From positions 372,001 to 436,000 of the forward strand of contig NZ_CP108938.1 of assembly GCF_036347135.1 (NCBI RefSeq): a DNA stretch of 64,000 bases, read 5' to 3'. This stretch comes from Streptomyces sp. NBC_00775. GTDB taxonomy: Bacteria > Actinomycetota > Actinomycetes > Streptomycetales > Streptomycetaceae. The position numbers were made by a program, and so were the translations under genes. The notes under the pieces were generated by a model. The model was not told the DNA's origin and did not search any database. It saw only the letters and a list, made by a program, of their open reading frames with translations. This document shows, in pieces, positions 53,698 to 62,374 of the stretch (position 1 is its first letter; every line of letters starts with the position of its first letter).

Positions 53698-54527
53698 GAC
53701 TCGCTCCGCGCGCTCCGCTCGTGGGGGATCTTCTCCCCGGCCTCGATCGACACGGGCAGCCGGTTCTCCGCCGGCGGCAGTGGGCAGGTGGCCAGATCGG
53801 TGTAGGCGCATGGCAGGTTCGCCGCGCGGTTGAAGTCCAGTTCGACGGTGCCGTCCGCGGCCGGTGGAGCCAGCACGAGGACCCGGTTGGCCGCGTAGGT
53901 GGTGACCCCGGAGGTCGCGTCGGTGAACAGCACGTTCAGACTGCCCGGAGCGTGCCCGGGGAACGCGGTGAGTGCCAGCGCCTGCCCCGCCAGCTCGAAC
54001 TCGACCCGGCCCGGCGCGTCGTACACGTGCTCCAGTCCCTCGACTGCGGCGCCCACGGTCGTGGGGCGCGGCTCGGCGAAGGCCACGTAGCGGCCGGTCA
54101 CGGCCCAGCGAGGGTGGGGTGCGTAGGCGGGCGTTCCGGTGAAGGCGGTGCGCAGCGGTGCGTTCGGGTGCCGGGGGCGGACGATGTCGTGCCCGCCGCG
54201 CTTGGCCACCTCGATCACGGCGTCGCCCCAGACCGCGCTGACACTGCCGCGCTCCGGGAGCACCCCGAAGCGGTGCTCACCCTGAACGGGGGTTCCGTCG
54301 ACGACCAGTTCCTCGCCGTCGTCGAGGACTACGGTGATCCCGTCGGCGTCGGCCGACCAGACGCCCGGAGCGTCCGGGAAGCGTTGCGGCTGGTCGCTGA
54401 GCCAGTGCAGGTGGGTGATCGCCAGGAACCCGTGCGGGTCGCCTATGCGTGCTTCCTGCCCGCGATGCCACTCCTGCCAGTCGTGAGTGAAGGCCTGAAG
54501 GTCCGCCTGGGCATCTTGAACGGTCAC
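53694..54527 (-). CDS. DUF1684 protein within the LLM operon
   Basis: 277 residues from GTG 54527, with AAGGAG six bases upstream. The frame is open much further upstream but shows no conserved content there, so the start is confident. FTHDWQEWHRGQEARIGDPH and LAITHLHWLSDQPQRFPDAP open the domain; later LNVLFTDATSGVTTYAANRV and LDFNRAANLPCAYTDLATCP (Y-T/x-D-x-x-T/x-C-P-L-P-P-x-x-N-R-L) are the DUF1684 signature. No enzymatic function is established. Its embedding between LLM genes suggests a role in organosulfur processing. Confidence 0.85.
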   Translation of the reverse strand: MTVQDAQADLQAFTHDWQEWHRGQEARIGDPHGFLAITHLHWLSDQPQRFPDAPGVWSADADGITVVLDDGEELVVDGTPVQGEHRFGVLPERGSVSAVWGDAVIEVAKRGGHDIVRPRHPNAPLRTAFTGTPAYAPHPRWAVTGRYVAFAEPRPTTVGAAVEGLEHVYDAPGRVEFELAGQALALTAFPGHAPGSLNVLFTDATSGVTTYAANRVLVLAPPAADGTVELDFNRAANLPCAYTDLATCPLPPAENRLPVSIEAGEKIPHERSARSES

Positions 54528-54682
54528 GTGTGCTCCTTGTCGTGGGCCGGCGTACGTCCTGATAGCTGCTGGCTGGGATCGCCGCGAGCGGCTCGCGGAT
54601 GTAGGCGTGGCCGGGGTTGGTGAACAGCGAGTGGAACCGGCCCACCCCGAGGGGGTGGGCCAACGTCGCGGAGGAGGCGCGG

Positions 54683-56083
54683 TCAGCCGGCCTGTCGCCG
54701 GTCGGTCGTGGATCGGTGGGTGAGGGGTTCCCGCAGGCCCAGGTGCTCGCGCAGCGTCGTACCCGTGTACTCGGTGCGGTAGACACCGCGTTCCTGCAGT
54801 GCGGGGACGAGCAGGTCGACGATGTCGTCGAGGCCGTCGGGGATCAGATACGGCGTGACGTTGAAGCCGTCGACGGCGCCGTGCCGGACGAAGTGGGCGA
54901 ACTTGTCCGCCAGTCCCGCCGGAGTGCCGACGTGGCCGCGCTGGGGACCGAGCGCGATGACGGTCTCGCGCAGCGACCACCGGTGCGTCTCGGCCTTCTC
55001 CCGCCACTCGGCGACCACCTTGCGCGGGTCGGTGATACGCCGTGCGCCGAAGGAACCGTCGTTCTCGGCGACGACCGGATCCTCCTTGGGCAGCGGCCCG
55101 TCGGCGTCGCGATCGGAGAGGTCCAGGCCCCACAGGAGTCCGGCGATGCCCAACGCGGTTGCCGGGGTGACCTGTTGGAGGCGGATCCAGTGCTTCTTCT
55201 CCAGGGCCTCCTCCTCCGTGGCCCCGATGATGATCTCCGTACCCGGGAGGATCCGCAGGTCGTCGTCGGGCCGGCCGACGGCCCGCAGGCGGTACCGGAG
55301 GTCGTCGGCGAAGGCGAGCGCGTCGTCGAAGTCGCTGCCGTGCGCGGAGAAGATGACGTCGGCGTTGCGGGCGGCGAAGTCCCGGCCGTCGCCGGAGTCC
55401 CCGGCCTGGAAGATCACCGGGTGGCCTTGGACGCTGCGCGGCAGCGTGGGCGCGAGATCGACGTCGAACTGCGGCCCCTTGTGGCGGACTTGGCGTACGG
55501 CGCCGGGTGCCGCCCAGGCTGGGGCGCCCGGGGAGCCGGAGACGGCCCCGTTCTCCCAGCCGTCCCAGATCGCGCGGGCTACGGTGAGGAACTCCTCGGC
55601 ACGCCGGTAGCGGTCGGCGTGGTCGAGGTAACCGCCGCGGCGGAAGTTGGCGCCGGTCCAGGCGTTGTCGGTCGTCACCACGTTCCACCCGGCGCGGCCC
55701 TCGGAGAGCAGGTCGAGACCGGACAGACGGCGGGCGAGGTCGGCGGGTTCGTTGAAGGTGGTGTTGGAGGTGCTGACCAGGCCGATCCGGTCGGTGACGG
55801 CGGCCAGTGCGGCGAGCTGGGTGATGGCGTCCGGCCGTCCGGCGACGTCGAGGTCGTGGATCTGTCCGTCGACCTCGCGCAGCCGCAGCCCCTCCCCCAG
55901 GAAGAACGCGTCGAACAGGCCCCGTTCGGCGGTCTGGGCGACGCGCCGGAAGTTGGCGGGGTCGATCTGGGAGCCGCTGGCCGGGTCGGACCAGATGGTC
56001 CAGTGGTTGACGCCCTGGAAGAAGACGCCGAAGTGGAGCTGGGCGTCCGGGCGGGGGACGTCGAGGGGGTCGGTGCGGGTCAT
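54683..56083 (-). CDS. LLM flavin-dependent monooxygenase (NtaA/SnaA/DszA type)
   Basis: 466 residues from ATG 56083, overlapping the next LLM stop by four bases. LHFGVFFQGVNHWTIWSDPA, FDAFFLGEGLRLREVDGQIH and TTFNEPADLARRLSGLDLLS followed by EGRAGWNVVTTDN are clear family signatures. EYTGTTLREHLGLREPLTH ends the protein. It is a paralogue of the LLM protein at 46959-48287, with an independent operon position. Its usual partner, an FMN reductase, is not encoded nearby. Confidence 0.93.
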   Translation of the reverse strand: MTRTDPLDVPRPDAQLHFGVFFQGVNHWTIWSDPASGSQIDPANFRRVAQTAERGLFDAFFLGEGLRLREVDGQIHDLDVAGRPDAITQLAALAAVTDRIGLVSTSNTTFNEPADLARRLSGLDLLSEGRAGWNVVTTDNAWTGANFRRGGYLDHADRYRRAEEFLTVARAIWDGWENGAVSGSPGAPAWAAPGAVRQVRHKGPQFDVDLAPTLPRSVQGHPVIFQAGDSGDGRDFAARNADVIFSAHGSDFDDALAFADDLRYRLRAVGRPDDDLRILPGTEIIIGATEEEALEKKHWIRLQQVTPATALGIAGLLWGLDLSDRDADGPLPKEDPVVAENDGSFGARRITDPRKVVAEWREKAETHRWSLRETVIALGPQRGHVGTPAGLADKFAHFVRHGAVDGFNVTPYLIPDGLDDIVDLLVPALQERGVYRTEYTGTTLREHLGLREPLTHRSTTDRRQAG

Positions 56084-57189
56084 CGGGTCTCCTCAAGCGC
56101 CTCGAACGCCGCACCGGCGGCGTAGCGGTTGGCGGGCCGCTCAAGGCCCAGGTGGGTGCGCAGGGACGCGCCGGGCAGCGGGCGGACTGCGTGGCGCCGC
56201 TCGAAGAGGTGGGGCAGGACGAGCCGGGACAGCTCGGGCAGGTCCTCGTCGAGCACCAGCGGGTGCAGGCGCACTCCATCCACAACGCCTCTCAACTCCC
56301 CAAGGAGCGCGGCGAGTCCGGCGGCGGAGCCGATGTGGCGCAGCCGTCCGCGGTCGGTCCAGGGTGTGTGCCGTTCGAGGTCGGCGACGCGTTCGTCGGC
56401 CGTGGCGGCCACGGTGTCGAGGGCGACCTCGACCTCGGCGAAGGTACGCGGAGTTCCGGCGGCGGCCGCGGCCGCAGTGACCGCGGCGACGTCGCGGCCC
56501 TCGACGAGGGCGACGTCCAGTTGCTCGGCGGGCACGAGGTCGGGGCGGCCGAGCACGACGAGTTGGCCCTGGGGCGAACGCGGCACGATCGCCGGGCCCT
56601 TCACGGCGTAGGTGTCGCCGGTGAAGTCGACGTAGTGGAGCCGGTCGCGGTCGAGGTAGCGGCTGGTGGCCACGGAGCGGATGACCGCGTCGTCCTCCCA
56701 GGAGTCCCACAGGGCGCGGACGACCTCCACGCCGTCGCGGGACTCGCGTACGCGGGCGGCGGCGCCGTCGACGCGGGGGCGGTCCCAGGCCCGGGCCGCC
56801 TCGGGACGTGCCTCCTCACTCACCGCCCATCCGGCACGCCCGATCGAGATGTGGTCCAGGGACGCCAACTGGCTGGAGATGTGGAACGGTTCGGCATAGG
56901 TGACCGGGACGACCGGCGCGATGCCGATGACGCTCGTCGACGAGGCGAGGAAAGCGGCCCGCTCCACCGCGCCGATGCGGCCGACCACGTCGGGCGTGGC
57001 GCCGGGCGGGAGTGCGCCGTCCTCCAGGGTGAGCAGGGTGAACCCGGCATTCTCCGCGGCGGCGGCGACGCGGGCCACTCGGCGCGGGGTCAGCAGGTGG
57101 TCGGGCGAGTGGGCGGCGCGGCGCCAGGCCGCGGGGTGGGCGCCGTCACCGTCGAGTTCGACGGCGAGCCGCAGGGCGGGGCCGGACAT
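56080..57189 (-). CDS. LLM flavin-dependent oxidoreductase, shorter DszA-like paralogue
   Basis: About 369 residues from ATG 57189 with GGAAGGA upstream. Features include FTLLTLEDGALPPGATPDVV, VTYAEPFHISSQLASLDHIS followed by IGRAGWAVSEEARPE, and the C-terminal LPGASLRTHLGLERPANRYA. It lacks part of the barrel seen in its neighbours (about 100 residues shorter than the 54683 gene) but retains the flavin site. First gene of the LLM/DUF1684 operon; a Cys leader peptide ends 53 bp upstream of its start. Confidence 0.88.
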   Translation of the reverse strand: MSGPALRLAVELDGDGAHPAAWRRAAHSPDHLLTPRRVARVAAAAENAGFTLLTLEDGALPPGATPDVVGRIGAVERAAFLASSTSVIGIAPVVPVTYAEPFHISSQLASLDHISIGRAGWAVSEEARPEAARAWDRPRVDGAAARVRESRDGVEVVRALWDSWEDDAVIRSVATSRYLDRDRLHYVDFTGDTYAVKGPAIVPRSPQGQLVVLGRPDLVPAEQLDVALVEGRDVAAVTAAAAAAGTPRTFAEVEVALDTVAATADERVADLERHTPWTDRGRLRHIGSAAGLAALLGELRGVVDGVRLHPLVLDEDLPELSRLVLPHLFERRHAVRPLPGASLRTHLGLERPANRYAAGAAFEALEETR

Positions 57190-57242
57190 GGGGTTCCTTC
57201 CGAGGGCACAACGAGACGGCCGGCCCGACGGGCCGACAGGGG

Positions 57243-57359
57243 TCAGAGATGTGCGGAAGGACAGACGGCGGAGGCGGTGCGGCAGTAGTCGACGTGCCGC
57301 CGGATGATCAGCCACGTACCCGTGCCGGCACCGTGCGGTGCGGCGCCACGTACGCGCAT
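57243..57359 (-). CDS. Cysteine-containing leader peptide before the LLM operon
   Basis: 38 residues from ATG 57359. The C-terminal part WLIIRRHVDYCRTASAVCPS carries the R-R-H-V-D-x-x-R-x-x-S-A-V-C motif and a second Cys in the middle. It ends 53 bp before the first LLM gene. A hairpin CGGCCC-GTC-GGGCCG lies between them. Same family as the peptides at 52271-52348 and 58880-58954. Confidence 0.78.
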   Translation of the reverse strand: MRVRGAAPHGAGTGTWLIIRRHVDYCRTASAVCPSAHL

Positions 57360-57493
57360 CGGGGCCTCCACCCGTCCGGGACTTATCGCTTCAACCTACG
57401 CCGCCGGCCCTGGAAGATGTCAAGACCATTAGATGTACGCGCATACAGCAGCCGCCACGGCGGGCCCGCCACCCCCGTCGGCAGCGGCCTCGC

Positions 57494-58756
57494 TCACAGC
57501 GTGTCGAACAGGCGTGCCGCATGGTGCAGGGTGTGCGCCGCGACCCGCTTCCCGAGGACGAGGCCGGCCTCGTCGGCCGAGCGGGTGTGGATACCGGAGT
57601 ACACACGGGCATCCAGGTTGTCCTGGGACAGCTGGCTCCAGGCCGTGTAGGTGCGGGTCACTCCGGGAGCGGTGGGGCTGGTGAGATCGAAGGGGGCCGT
57701 ACGAGGCCCGGTGAGCGCCGTGAGGACCGTCTCCGCCGACCCCGCGTACGTGTTGTGGCCGCTGGGGTAGTCCGGGTGCGCCGGCGTGACGTGCAGTGGC
57801 GTCCACTCGGAGTCGGGGTCGATCGTGCCGGTGCGGATCGCGGTGACCGGGCGCCAGCGCAGGTAGGCGTACTTGCTGTCGGAGGTGGCGATCTGCGTGT
57901 CCACCAGGGCGACGTGGAACAGTGCCACCAGGCCGGCCTGACCCGCGGTGGACCGCGATGACCGGGCGAGGGCGACCCGCAGCGGCTCGGTGTAGAGCGT
58001 CAGCGACGAGCCGAACCAGAAGACGGCGGTCTCGGTCTGCCGCTGCGTACGTATGGTGCTGTCCACGGCCCCGTACGCGCGGACCTCGGCCAGGTCGGCA
58101 CGGTAGCGCGCGGAGTCCAGGGCGGGCGGCGCGGGCAGCCGGTACTGGTCGGGGCCGTTCAGCAGGAAGGGCCTGGCGATCCTGTTCCCGTACTGCGCGG
58201 CCGGGGCGTAGGCGGGCGGGGTCGGCTGCCACACGCCGGGCGCCGCCGGCGGCACGGTGAACGCCGCGTTCACCGACGCCGGGTCAAGGCCGTCACCCTC
58301 GCGCGAGGCCCGGACCAGCCGTGCCTGGCGGGCCCCGGCCGCCACGCCCCGCGACTTGGCCGGTCCGTCGGGAACACCGGCCAGCGTCGCAAGCAGCGCG
58401 GCATCCAGTTCCTGGGCGCGGGACGGGACCAGGGCCACCAGGGAGTCGTGCACGGCGGACGCCAGGGCCGCGTCCTGGAAGTCGCTCCGGTCGACGCCGG
58501 GCGGCAGCTCACGGACGGCGCGGGCCGCCGCGAGCCAACTGATGGCCCAGGTCCGGTTGTTGGTGATCTGGGTCGTGGCACCGCCGGCCGCGACGGTCGC
58601 GGCCGTCGTGTCGTACCAGTCGAGCGCGACGGACGGGCGCGGCCGCCGTTCGTCCGCCACGGCGGGCGTGGGGGTCGGGACGGGCACGGAGGCTGCCAGC
58701 AGGGCGGCCGAGCCCAGCGTCACAAGAGCGGAACGGCGGGTTCTGAGCGGGTTCAC
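57494..58756 (-). CDS. Secreted vanadium-dependent haloperoxidase/PAP2-like protein
   Basis: About 420 residues from GTG 58756 with AAGGAG upstream. The N-terminus RTRRSALVTLGSAALLAASV has a twin-Arg-like signal. The vanadate-binding residues appear as KYAYLRWRPVTAIRTG (K/R, R), PDYPSGHNTYAGSAETV (S-G-H) and YSGIHTRSADEAG (R-x-x-x-x-H type His). The family includes haloperoxidases and acid phosphatases, so oxidation or phosphate hydrolysis cannot be decided. It has its own Cys leader peptide, linking it to the sulfur-controlled set. Confidence 0.88.
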   Translation of the reverse strand: MNPLRTRRSALVTLGSAALLAASVPVPTPTPAVADERRPRPSVALDWYDTTAATVAAGGATTQITNNRTWAISWLAAARAVRELPPGVDRSDFQDAALASAVHDSLVALVPSRAQELDAALLATLAGVPDGPAKSRGVAAGARQARLVRASREGDGLDPASVNAAFTVPPAAPGVWQPTPPAYAPAAQYGNRIARPFLLNGPDQYRLPAPPALDSARYRADLAEVRAYGAVDSTIRTQRQTETAVFWFGSSLTLYTEPLRVALARSSRSTAGQAGLVALFHVALVDTQIATSDSKYAYLRWRPVTAIRTGTIDPDSEWTPLHVTPAHPDYPSGHNTYAGSAETVLTALTGPRTAPFDLTSPTAPGVTRTYTAWSQLSQDNLDARVYSGIHTRSADEAGLVLGKRVAAHTLHHAARLFDTL

Positions 58757-58879
58757 GAGTACTCCTTCGTGGACGTGCGGGTGACTGCTGTTTCCGGGCA
58801 CGCACAGGCGCGCACGCACACCAAGGGAACCGATGCGAGCGGCGGGGCGGCGTAGGAGCGGCGGCGGTGTGGTGAGGAG

Positions 58880-58954
58880 TCAGCTACACAGCGCGGTGGC
58901 CACACGCATCAGATCGACGGCGCGCCGCCGAGTGAACCACCGAGAGAACCGCAT
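58880..58954 (-). CDS. Cysteine-containing leader peptide before the haloperoxidase-like gene
   Basis: 24 residues from ATG 58954: RWFTRRRAVDLMRVATALCS at the C-terminus matches the R-R-x-x-D-L-x-R-V-x-x-A-x-C motif exactly. It ends 123 bp before the GTG start of the haloperoxidase-like gene. Confidence 0.8.
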   Translation of the reverse strand: MRFSRWFTRRRAVDLMRVATALCS

Positions 58955-59236
58955 GCCGGTGACGCTATCCACGGCCCAATTCCCGGTCAACGGGCGGCTG
59001 TTGGTCACTCCGCATTGCAACGACGTCTTCGCATCACCGCCATGCGCCCGTCACCCGGACAGGTGGCGCGGACCCGATGGCTGCACGACAGCCCCGGCCG
59101 GCAGAGGCAGGAGGACCGCGTTACCGAACGTCGTGTGGTCGCTTTGCCCAGCTCGGCGTTCTCCATAGGTCTCGTCCCGCCTTCGCGCCCTGATGCCGAC
59201 CGGAAGAGACCTCAACCCGCCCCGGTCCAGGGCGCC
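58955..59236. other. Intergenic region
   Basis: About 280 bp between the haloperoxidase leader peptide and the 3' end of the F420-type LLM gene. It should contain the promoter of the leader/haloperoxidase unit; no further gene is seen. Confidence 0.3.
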
Positions 59237-60154
59237 TCAGCCGTTCGCCAGCTCTCCGAGCAGCTTCCAGGTACGGCGTCGGTCCGCCTCACCACCCAGG
59301 TCCGTCGCGGTGAACACCACCTCCGTCGCCCCGGCCTCGCGGTACCGGCGCACCTCGGCCGCGACGGTCTCCTCGTCGCCGATGACGGCCAGGTCCGCGG
59401 CCCGGGTGCCGCCGGAAAGCCCGATGACCCGCTGGTAGGACGGAAACTGCTCGTAGAACGCGAGGGTCCCGGTCGCGGTCTCCCGTACCGCCTCGACGTC
59501 CGCGGTGACCACGCCGGGCACGAAGGCAACGATCCGGGGCGCCGGCCGGCCCGCCGCCTCGGCCGCCGCGGTGACGGCCGGGACGATGTGCTCGGCGAGG
59601 GCGCGCGGGCCGGCCAGGAGCGGAAGGATGCCGTCCGCGAGTTCACCGGAAGCGCGCAGTGCCTGCGGCGCCATGGCGGCGACCAGCAGCGGCACCGGTG
59701 GTTCGGCGCCCGGCACCGACGCCGGCAGCGGTGTGGTGGCGGTCAGCAGTTCTCCGTGGAAGTCGGCGCTGCCCGTCTCCACGAGTTGGCGCAGGACGGT
59801 GAGGAACTCCCGGAGCCGGGCGATGGGGCGCTCGTACGGAATGCCGAAGCCTGCCTCGGTCAGATGCTTGGTGCCGAGCGCGAGCCCGAGGTGATAGCGG
59901 CCACTGGTGGCGGCCTGGGCCGTCTGGGCCTGGCTGTGGACGACCAGCGGATGGCGGCCGAAGACGGGGATCGCAGCGGTCCCGACATGCAGCCCGGGCA
60001 CCTCGCGGCCGACTATCGCGGCAAGCGAGGGAGAGTCGTACGCGAAGGTCTGCCCGAACCATGCGGAGCGCAGTCCGGCCTCGCGGGCCTCTCGCGCGAG
60101 GTGCACCGTACTGTCGATCCGGTTCTGGAGAGCGAGCGTGACGCCTATGGTCAT
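59237..60154 (-). CDS. LLM-class F420-dependent oxidoreductase (TIGR03564 type)
   Basis: About 305 residues from ATG 60154. TIGVTLALQNRIDSTVHLAR, GLRSAWFGQTFAYDSPSLAA and GTAAIPVFGRHPLVVHSQAQ precede YHLGLALGTKHLTEAGFGIP. These are features of actinobacterial F420-type LLM oxidoreductases rather than the FMN-dependent DszA group. Its own ribosome-binding site is weak. A 16-residue frame with two Cys overlaps its start and may couple its translation. Confidence 0.88.
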   Translation of the reverse strand: MTIGVTLALQNRIDSTVHLAREAREAGLRSAWFGQTFAYDSPSLAAIVGREVPGLHVGTAAIPVFGRHPLVVHSQAQTAQAATSGRYHLGLALGTKHLTEAGFGIPYERPIARLREFLTVLRQLVETGSADFHGELLTATTPLPASVPGAEPPVPLLVAAMAPQALRASGELADGILPLLAGPRALAEHIVPAVTAAAEAAGRPAPRIVAFVPGVVTADVEAVRETATGTLAFYEQFPSYQRVIGLSGGTRAADLAVIGDEETVAAEVRRYREAGATEVVFTATDLGGEADRRRTWKLLGELANG

Positions 60155-60201
60155 ACACCTGGCAACCGGCACCCGCCTGACGGGCATTCCTGCTCGTGCA
60201 T
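60151..60201 (-). CDS. Short upstream frame overlapping the F420-type LLM start
   Basis: ATG 60201 opens 16 codons (MHEQECPSGGCRLPGV) whose TGA overlaps the LLM ATG by ATGA. It has two Cys. Overlap suggests translational coupling, but no ribosome-binding site for it is clear and it does not match the leader motif of the three peptides described above. Confidence 0.4.
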   Translation of the reverse strand: MHEQECPSGGCRLPGV

Positions 60202-60473
60202 GACAAGCTCGTGGCGGCCTCGTGACAGCGCTGAAGGACTCAGCGCGCCCGGCGGGAAGTCGTCACCCGGCTGGTCGCAGGCTGCGCCTCGTCGGCGGCC
60301 TCAACGCATCCCGCAGGACGCCCTGATACCCCAGACTCACCACCACGGACACGGTCTGCGGTGTCGGGCTCATGGCGGAGTAGCGGAACGGCGATTCACC
60401 AAAGGGGAGGCGGTCGGGGCGGGCATACCGCCCCGACCGCCTCCCCTTTTCGACTCTTCGGTTCATCGATCTT
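60202..60473. other. Intergenic region with strong terminator
   Basis: Between the F420-type LLM gene and the beta-propeller gene, both on the minus strand. The terminator 60401-60450 is the only clear feature. Confidence 0.4.
60401..60450. terminator. Bidirectional intrinsic terminator
   Basis: A perfect 22-bp stem (AAAGGGGAGGCGGTCGGGGC-GG with its complement) around GCATA, flanked by AAA and TTTT on either strand. It lies 24 bp after the beta-propeller gene stop. Confidence 0.93.
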
Positions 60474-61997
60474 CTACTTGGCGCTCCGCATCGTGGTGCT
60501 GCTCGCGATACCGAGGAAGGCCCGTACCGGATCCTCCGGATACTTGAAGTCCGCGACGAGCTCCCGCTTCGCGAAGTACACGCGGCCCTGCTCGACGATG
60601 ACGTCCGACTTGTCCGGATCACCGAACTGGCGGTCACTGCTGTCGTCGTCCGGCAGACGGAACAGCAGGAACGGGGTCTCCTTGCCCGTACGCGGATCCA
60701 GGCTGATCACCGCCGAGGGGCCGATGTCGTCGCGAGTCGCCCGGTAGACCAGGAGCTGGTCGCCGCTGGTCCTCAGCGGATAGATCGGCTGATCCTCGCG
60801 CCCGTCGAACTTGCGCAGCGTCTTGCCCGTCGCGACATCGAACCCCACGATCCAGTTCGCCTCCTGTCCGCTCTCGGACCCCACCTTGCTGGCGACGAAG
60901 ATCTCGGTGCGCCCCACGACCATCGCGTCACAGTTCTCCACCACGCCGAAGCGCGACGTGCTGGAGTACCGGACGCCGCACATCGGGTCGTAGCTCTCGC
61001 CGTGCAAGGAGATGGTGGCGCTGTGCTTGCCGTCCGCGTCGAGGGTGATCAAGTCGGTCACCGTGGTGTCCCCGGCCCCGACGGCGAGCACCGGCGGATC
61101 GGACGAGGGGAGATAGACGGTCGTGATGCCCTTGCCGACCTTGTACGTCCACTTGGCCTTGCCCGTACGGGGATCGAGCTTCTGCACCTCGTACGTGACG
61201 TCGGGCATGGATCCGCATCGGACCAGGGCGAGAAGCGCGCGCCCTCCGGCGAACCCGTGGTCCTCGCACTGGGAGACGCCCGTGCTCTTCCAGAGCTGCT
61301 TGCCGTCCTTCATGTCGTACGCCACCGAGCCCTGATCCCATGCCACGGCGACGGTGCCCCGCGTCATGGTCAGGTTCGTGTTCGTCACGAACGCGGAGGC
61401 GGCCTCGGGCATCTTCGACTGCCAGAGCTTCTTGCCGGTGTCGATGTCGAAGAACACCACCTCGTCGCAGACGCCCTCGGTCGGGGACCCCTTGGGCTTG
61501 GGGGGCTGGACGACGACGGCCGTGCGACCGTCCGCGGTCACATGCTTGGTCGTCGCGCAGATATGGCCGCCGAGCTTGAGGGTCCATGCCTTGTCGCCGC
61601 CGTACCGGTCGACCTTGAAGCCCAAGACCTCGTCGGCGATGCCCTTCGCGAAGATCTTGCCGGTTGCCCAGGTGCCCGGCGTATAGCGGGGGTTGACGTC
61701 CGTGGTCTTTTCGAGGTGCTCCACCATCCAGCCGGCGGCCAGTTCGCCCTCGGGCGTGCTCGGGAGCTTCTCGACCGTCTCCCTGATCTCGTCGGGGGCT
61801 TGCGGAGCCGCCGTCGCCTTGCCGCTTGCCGGGGTCTTGTCGCCGGTCTTGTACATCAGGAGCCATCCGCCCGCGCACAGCACCACGACGAGTACGGCGG
61901 CCACGGCGCCGATCAGTCTCGTACGGCGCCGTCTTCGGTCGGTGTCCGCCGCCAATGCGGATTGGGTGTACGGAGAAGGAGGCGGGCCGAAGCTCAC
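60474..61997 (-). CDS. Membrane-anchored PQQ-like beta-propeller protein
   Basis: 507 residues from ATG 61997. One transmembrane helix (LIGAVAAVLVVVLCAGGWLL, about residues 28-47) follows a basic cytoplasmic patch. The extracellular part has repeated W/Y-D-x-x-x-G-K-x-L-W units (FFDIDTGKKLWQSK, DMKDGKQLWKS, DPRTGKAKWTYK, DVATGKTLRKF), the blades of a PQQ-like propeller. Such Streptomyces proteins are probably scaffolds; no catalytic residues for a quinoprotein are seen. Confidence 0.9.
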   Translation of the reverse strand: MSFGPPPSPYTQSALAADTDRRRRRTRLIGAVAAVLVVVLCAGGWLLMYKTGDKTPASGKATAAPQAPDEIRETVEKLPSTPEGELAAGWMVEHLEKTTDVNPRYTPGTWATGKIFAKGIADEVLGFKVDRYGGDKAWTLKLGGHICATTKHVTADGRTAVVVQPPKPKGSPTEGVCDEVVFFDIDTGKKLWQSKMPEAASAFVTNTNLTMTRGTVAVAWDQGSVAYDMKDGKQLWKSTGVSQCEDHGFAGGRALLALVRCGSMPDVTYEVQKLDPRTGKAKWTYKVGKGITTVYLPSSDPPVLAVGAGDTTVTDLITLDADGKHSATISLHGESYDPMCGVRYSSTSRFGVVENCDAMVVGRTEIFVASKVGSESGQEANWIVGFDVATGKTLRKFDGREDQPIYPLRTSGDQLLVYRATRDDIGPSAVISLDPRTGKETPFLLFRLPDDDSSDRQFGDPDKSDVIVEQGRVYFAKRELVADFKYPEDPVRAFLGIASSTTMRSAK

Positions 61998-62374
61998 GCG
62001 CGGGAGTCCTTTCGATGAAGGCAGTTCGGTCTTGGGGGAGCCCCCTACTATGCCCGCTCGTTGATCGTGTACATGCGGGGGGCAACGTCGCTGTCTCGAT
62101 CGCTTCGTTTGTCCGCATTGGTGGTCAATAGTGGGCGCGCGTACGCCACTTCTGGGAGTGCCGTGGACTCAGCCCGGTGAACAGGGCTGTCCAGGAGCGC
62201 TCCGACGCGGCCACTGACAGCACAGCCGGTCCGGGGCCAACGCCTGTCGCCGGATGTGACTGCTGAACTCGTCTCGGAGATCGGCCCGTTGCGCCGTAGC
62301 CCGAGGTTGAGGAACAGGCTGAGAAGCCGCGCACGAACCTCCCTGCACTGGTCACCGCCCGGAACGGGTGCGGG
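61998..62374. other. Intergenic region upstream of the beta-propeller gene
   Basis: 377 bp without a supported gene. GGGGGAGCCCCC at 62034-62045 can form a small hairpin, and the minus strand has a weak TAGTAG-type -10 just beyond it. The rest shows nothing recognisable. Confidence 0.4.

Noticed and set aside
54528..56285. Upstream extension of the DUF1684 frame to give an 863-residue protein
   Set aside because: The extension overlaps an intact LLM gene in another frame and is Arg/Pro-rich; a good ribosome-binding site precedes GTG 54527.
46959..60154. Secondary-metabolite biosynthetic cluster with LLM and haloperoxidase tailoring enzymes
   Set aside because: No core synthase (PKS, NRPS, terpene or RiPP) is present; transporter type, TauD-like enzyme and Cys leader peptides fit sulfur acquisition better.
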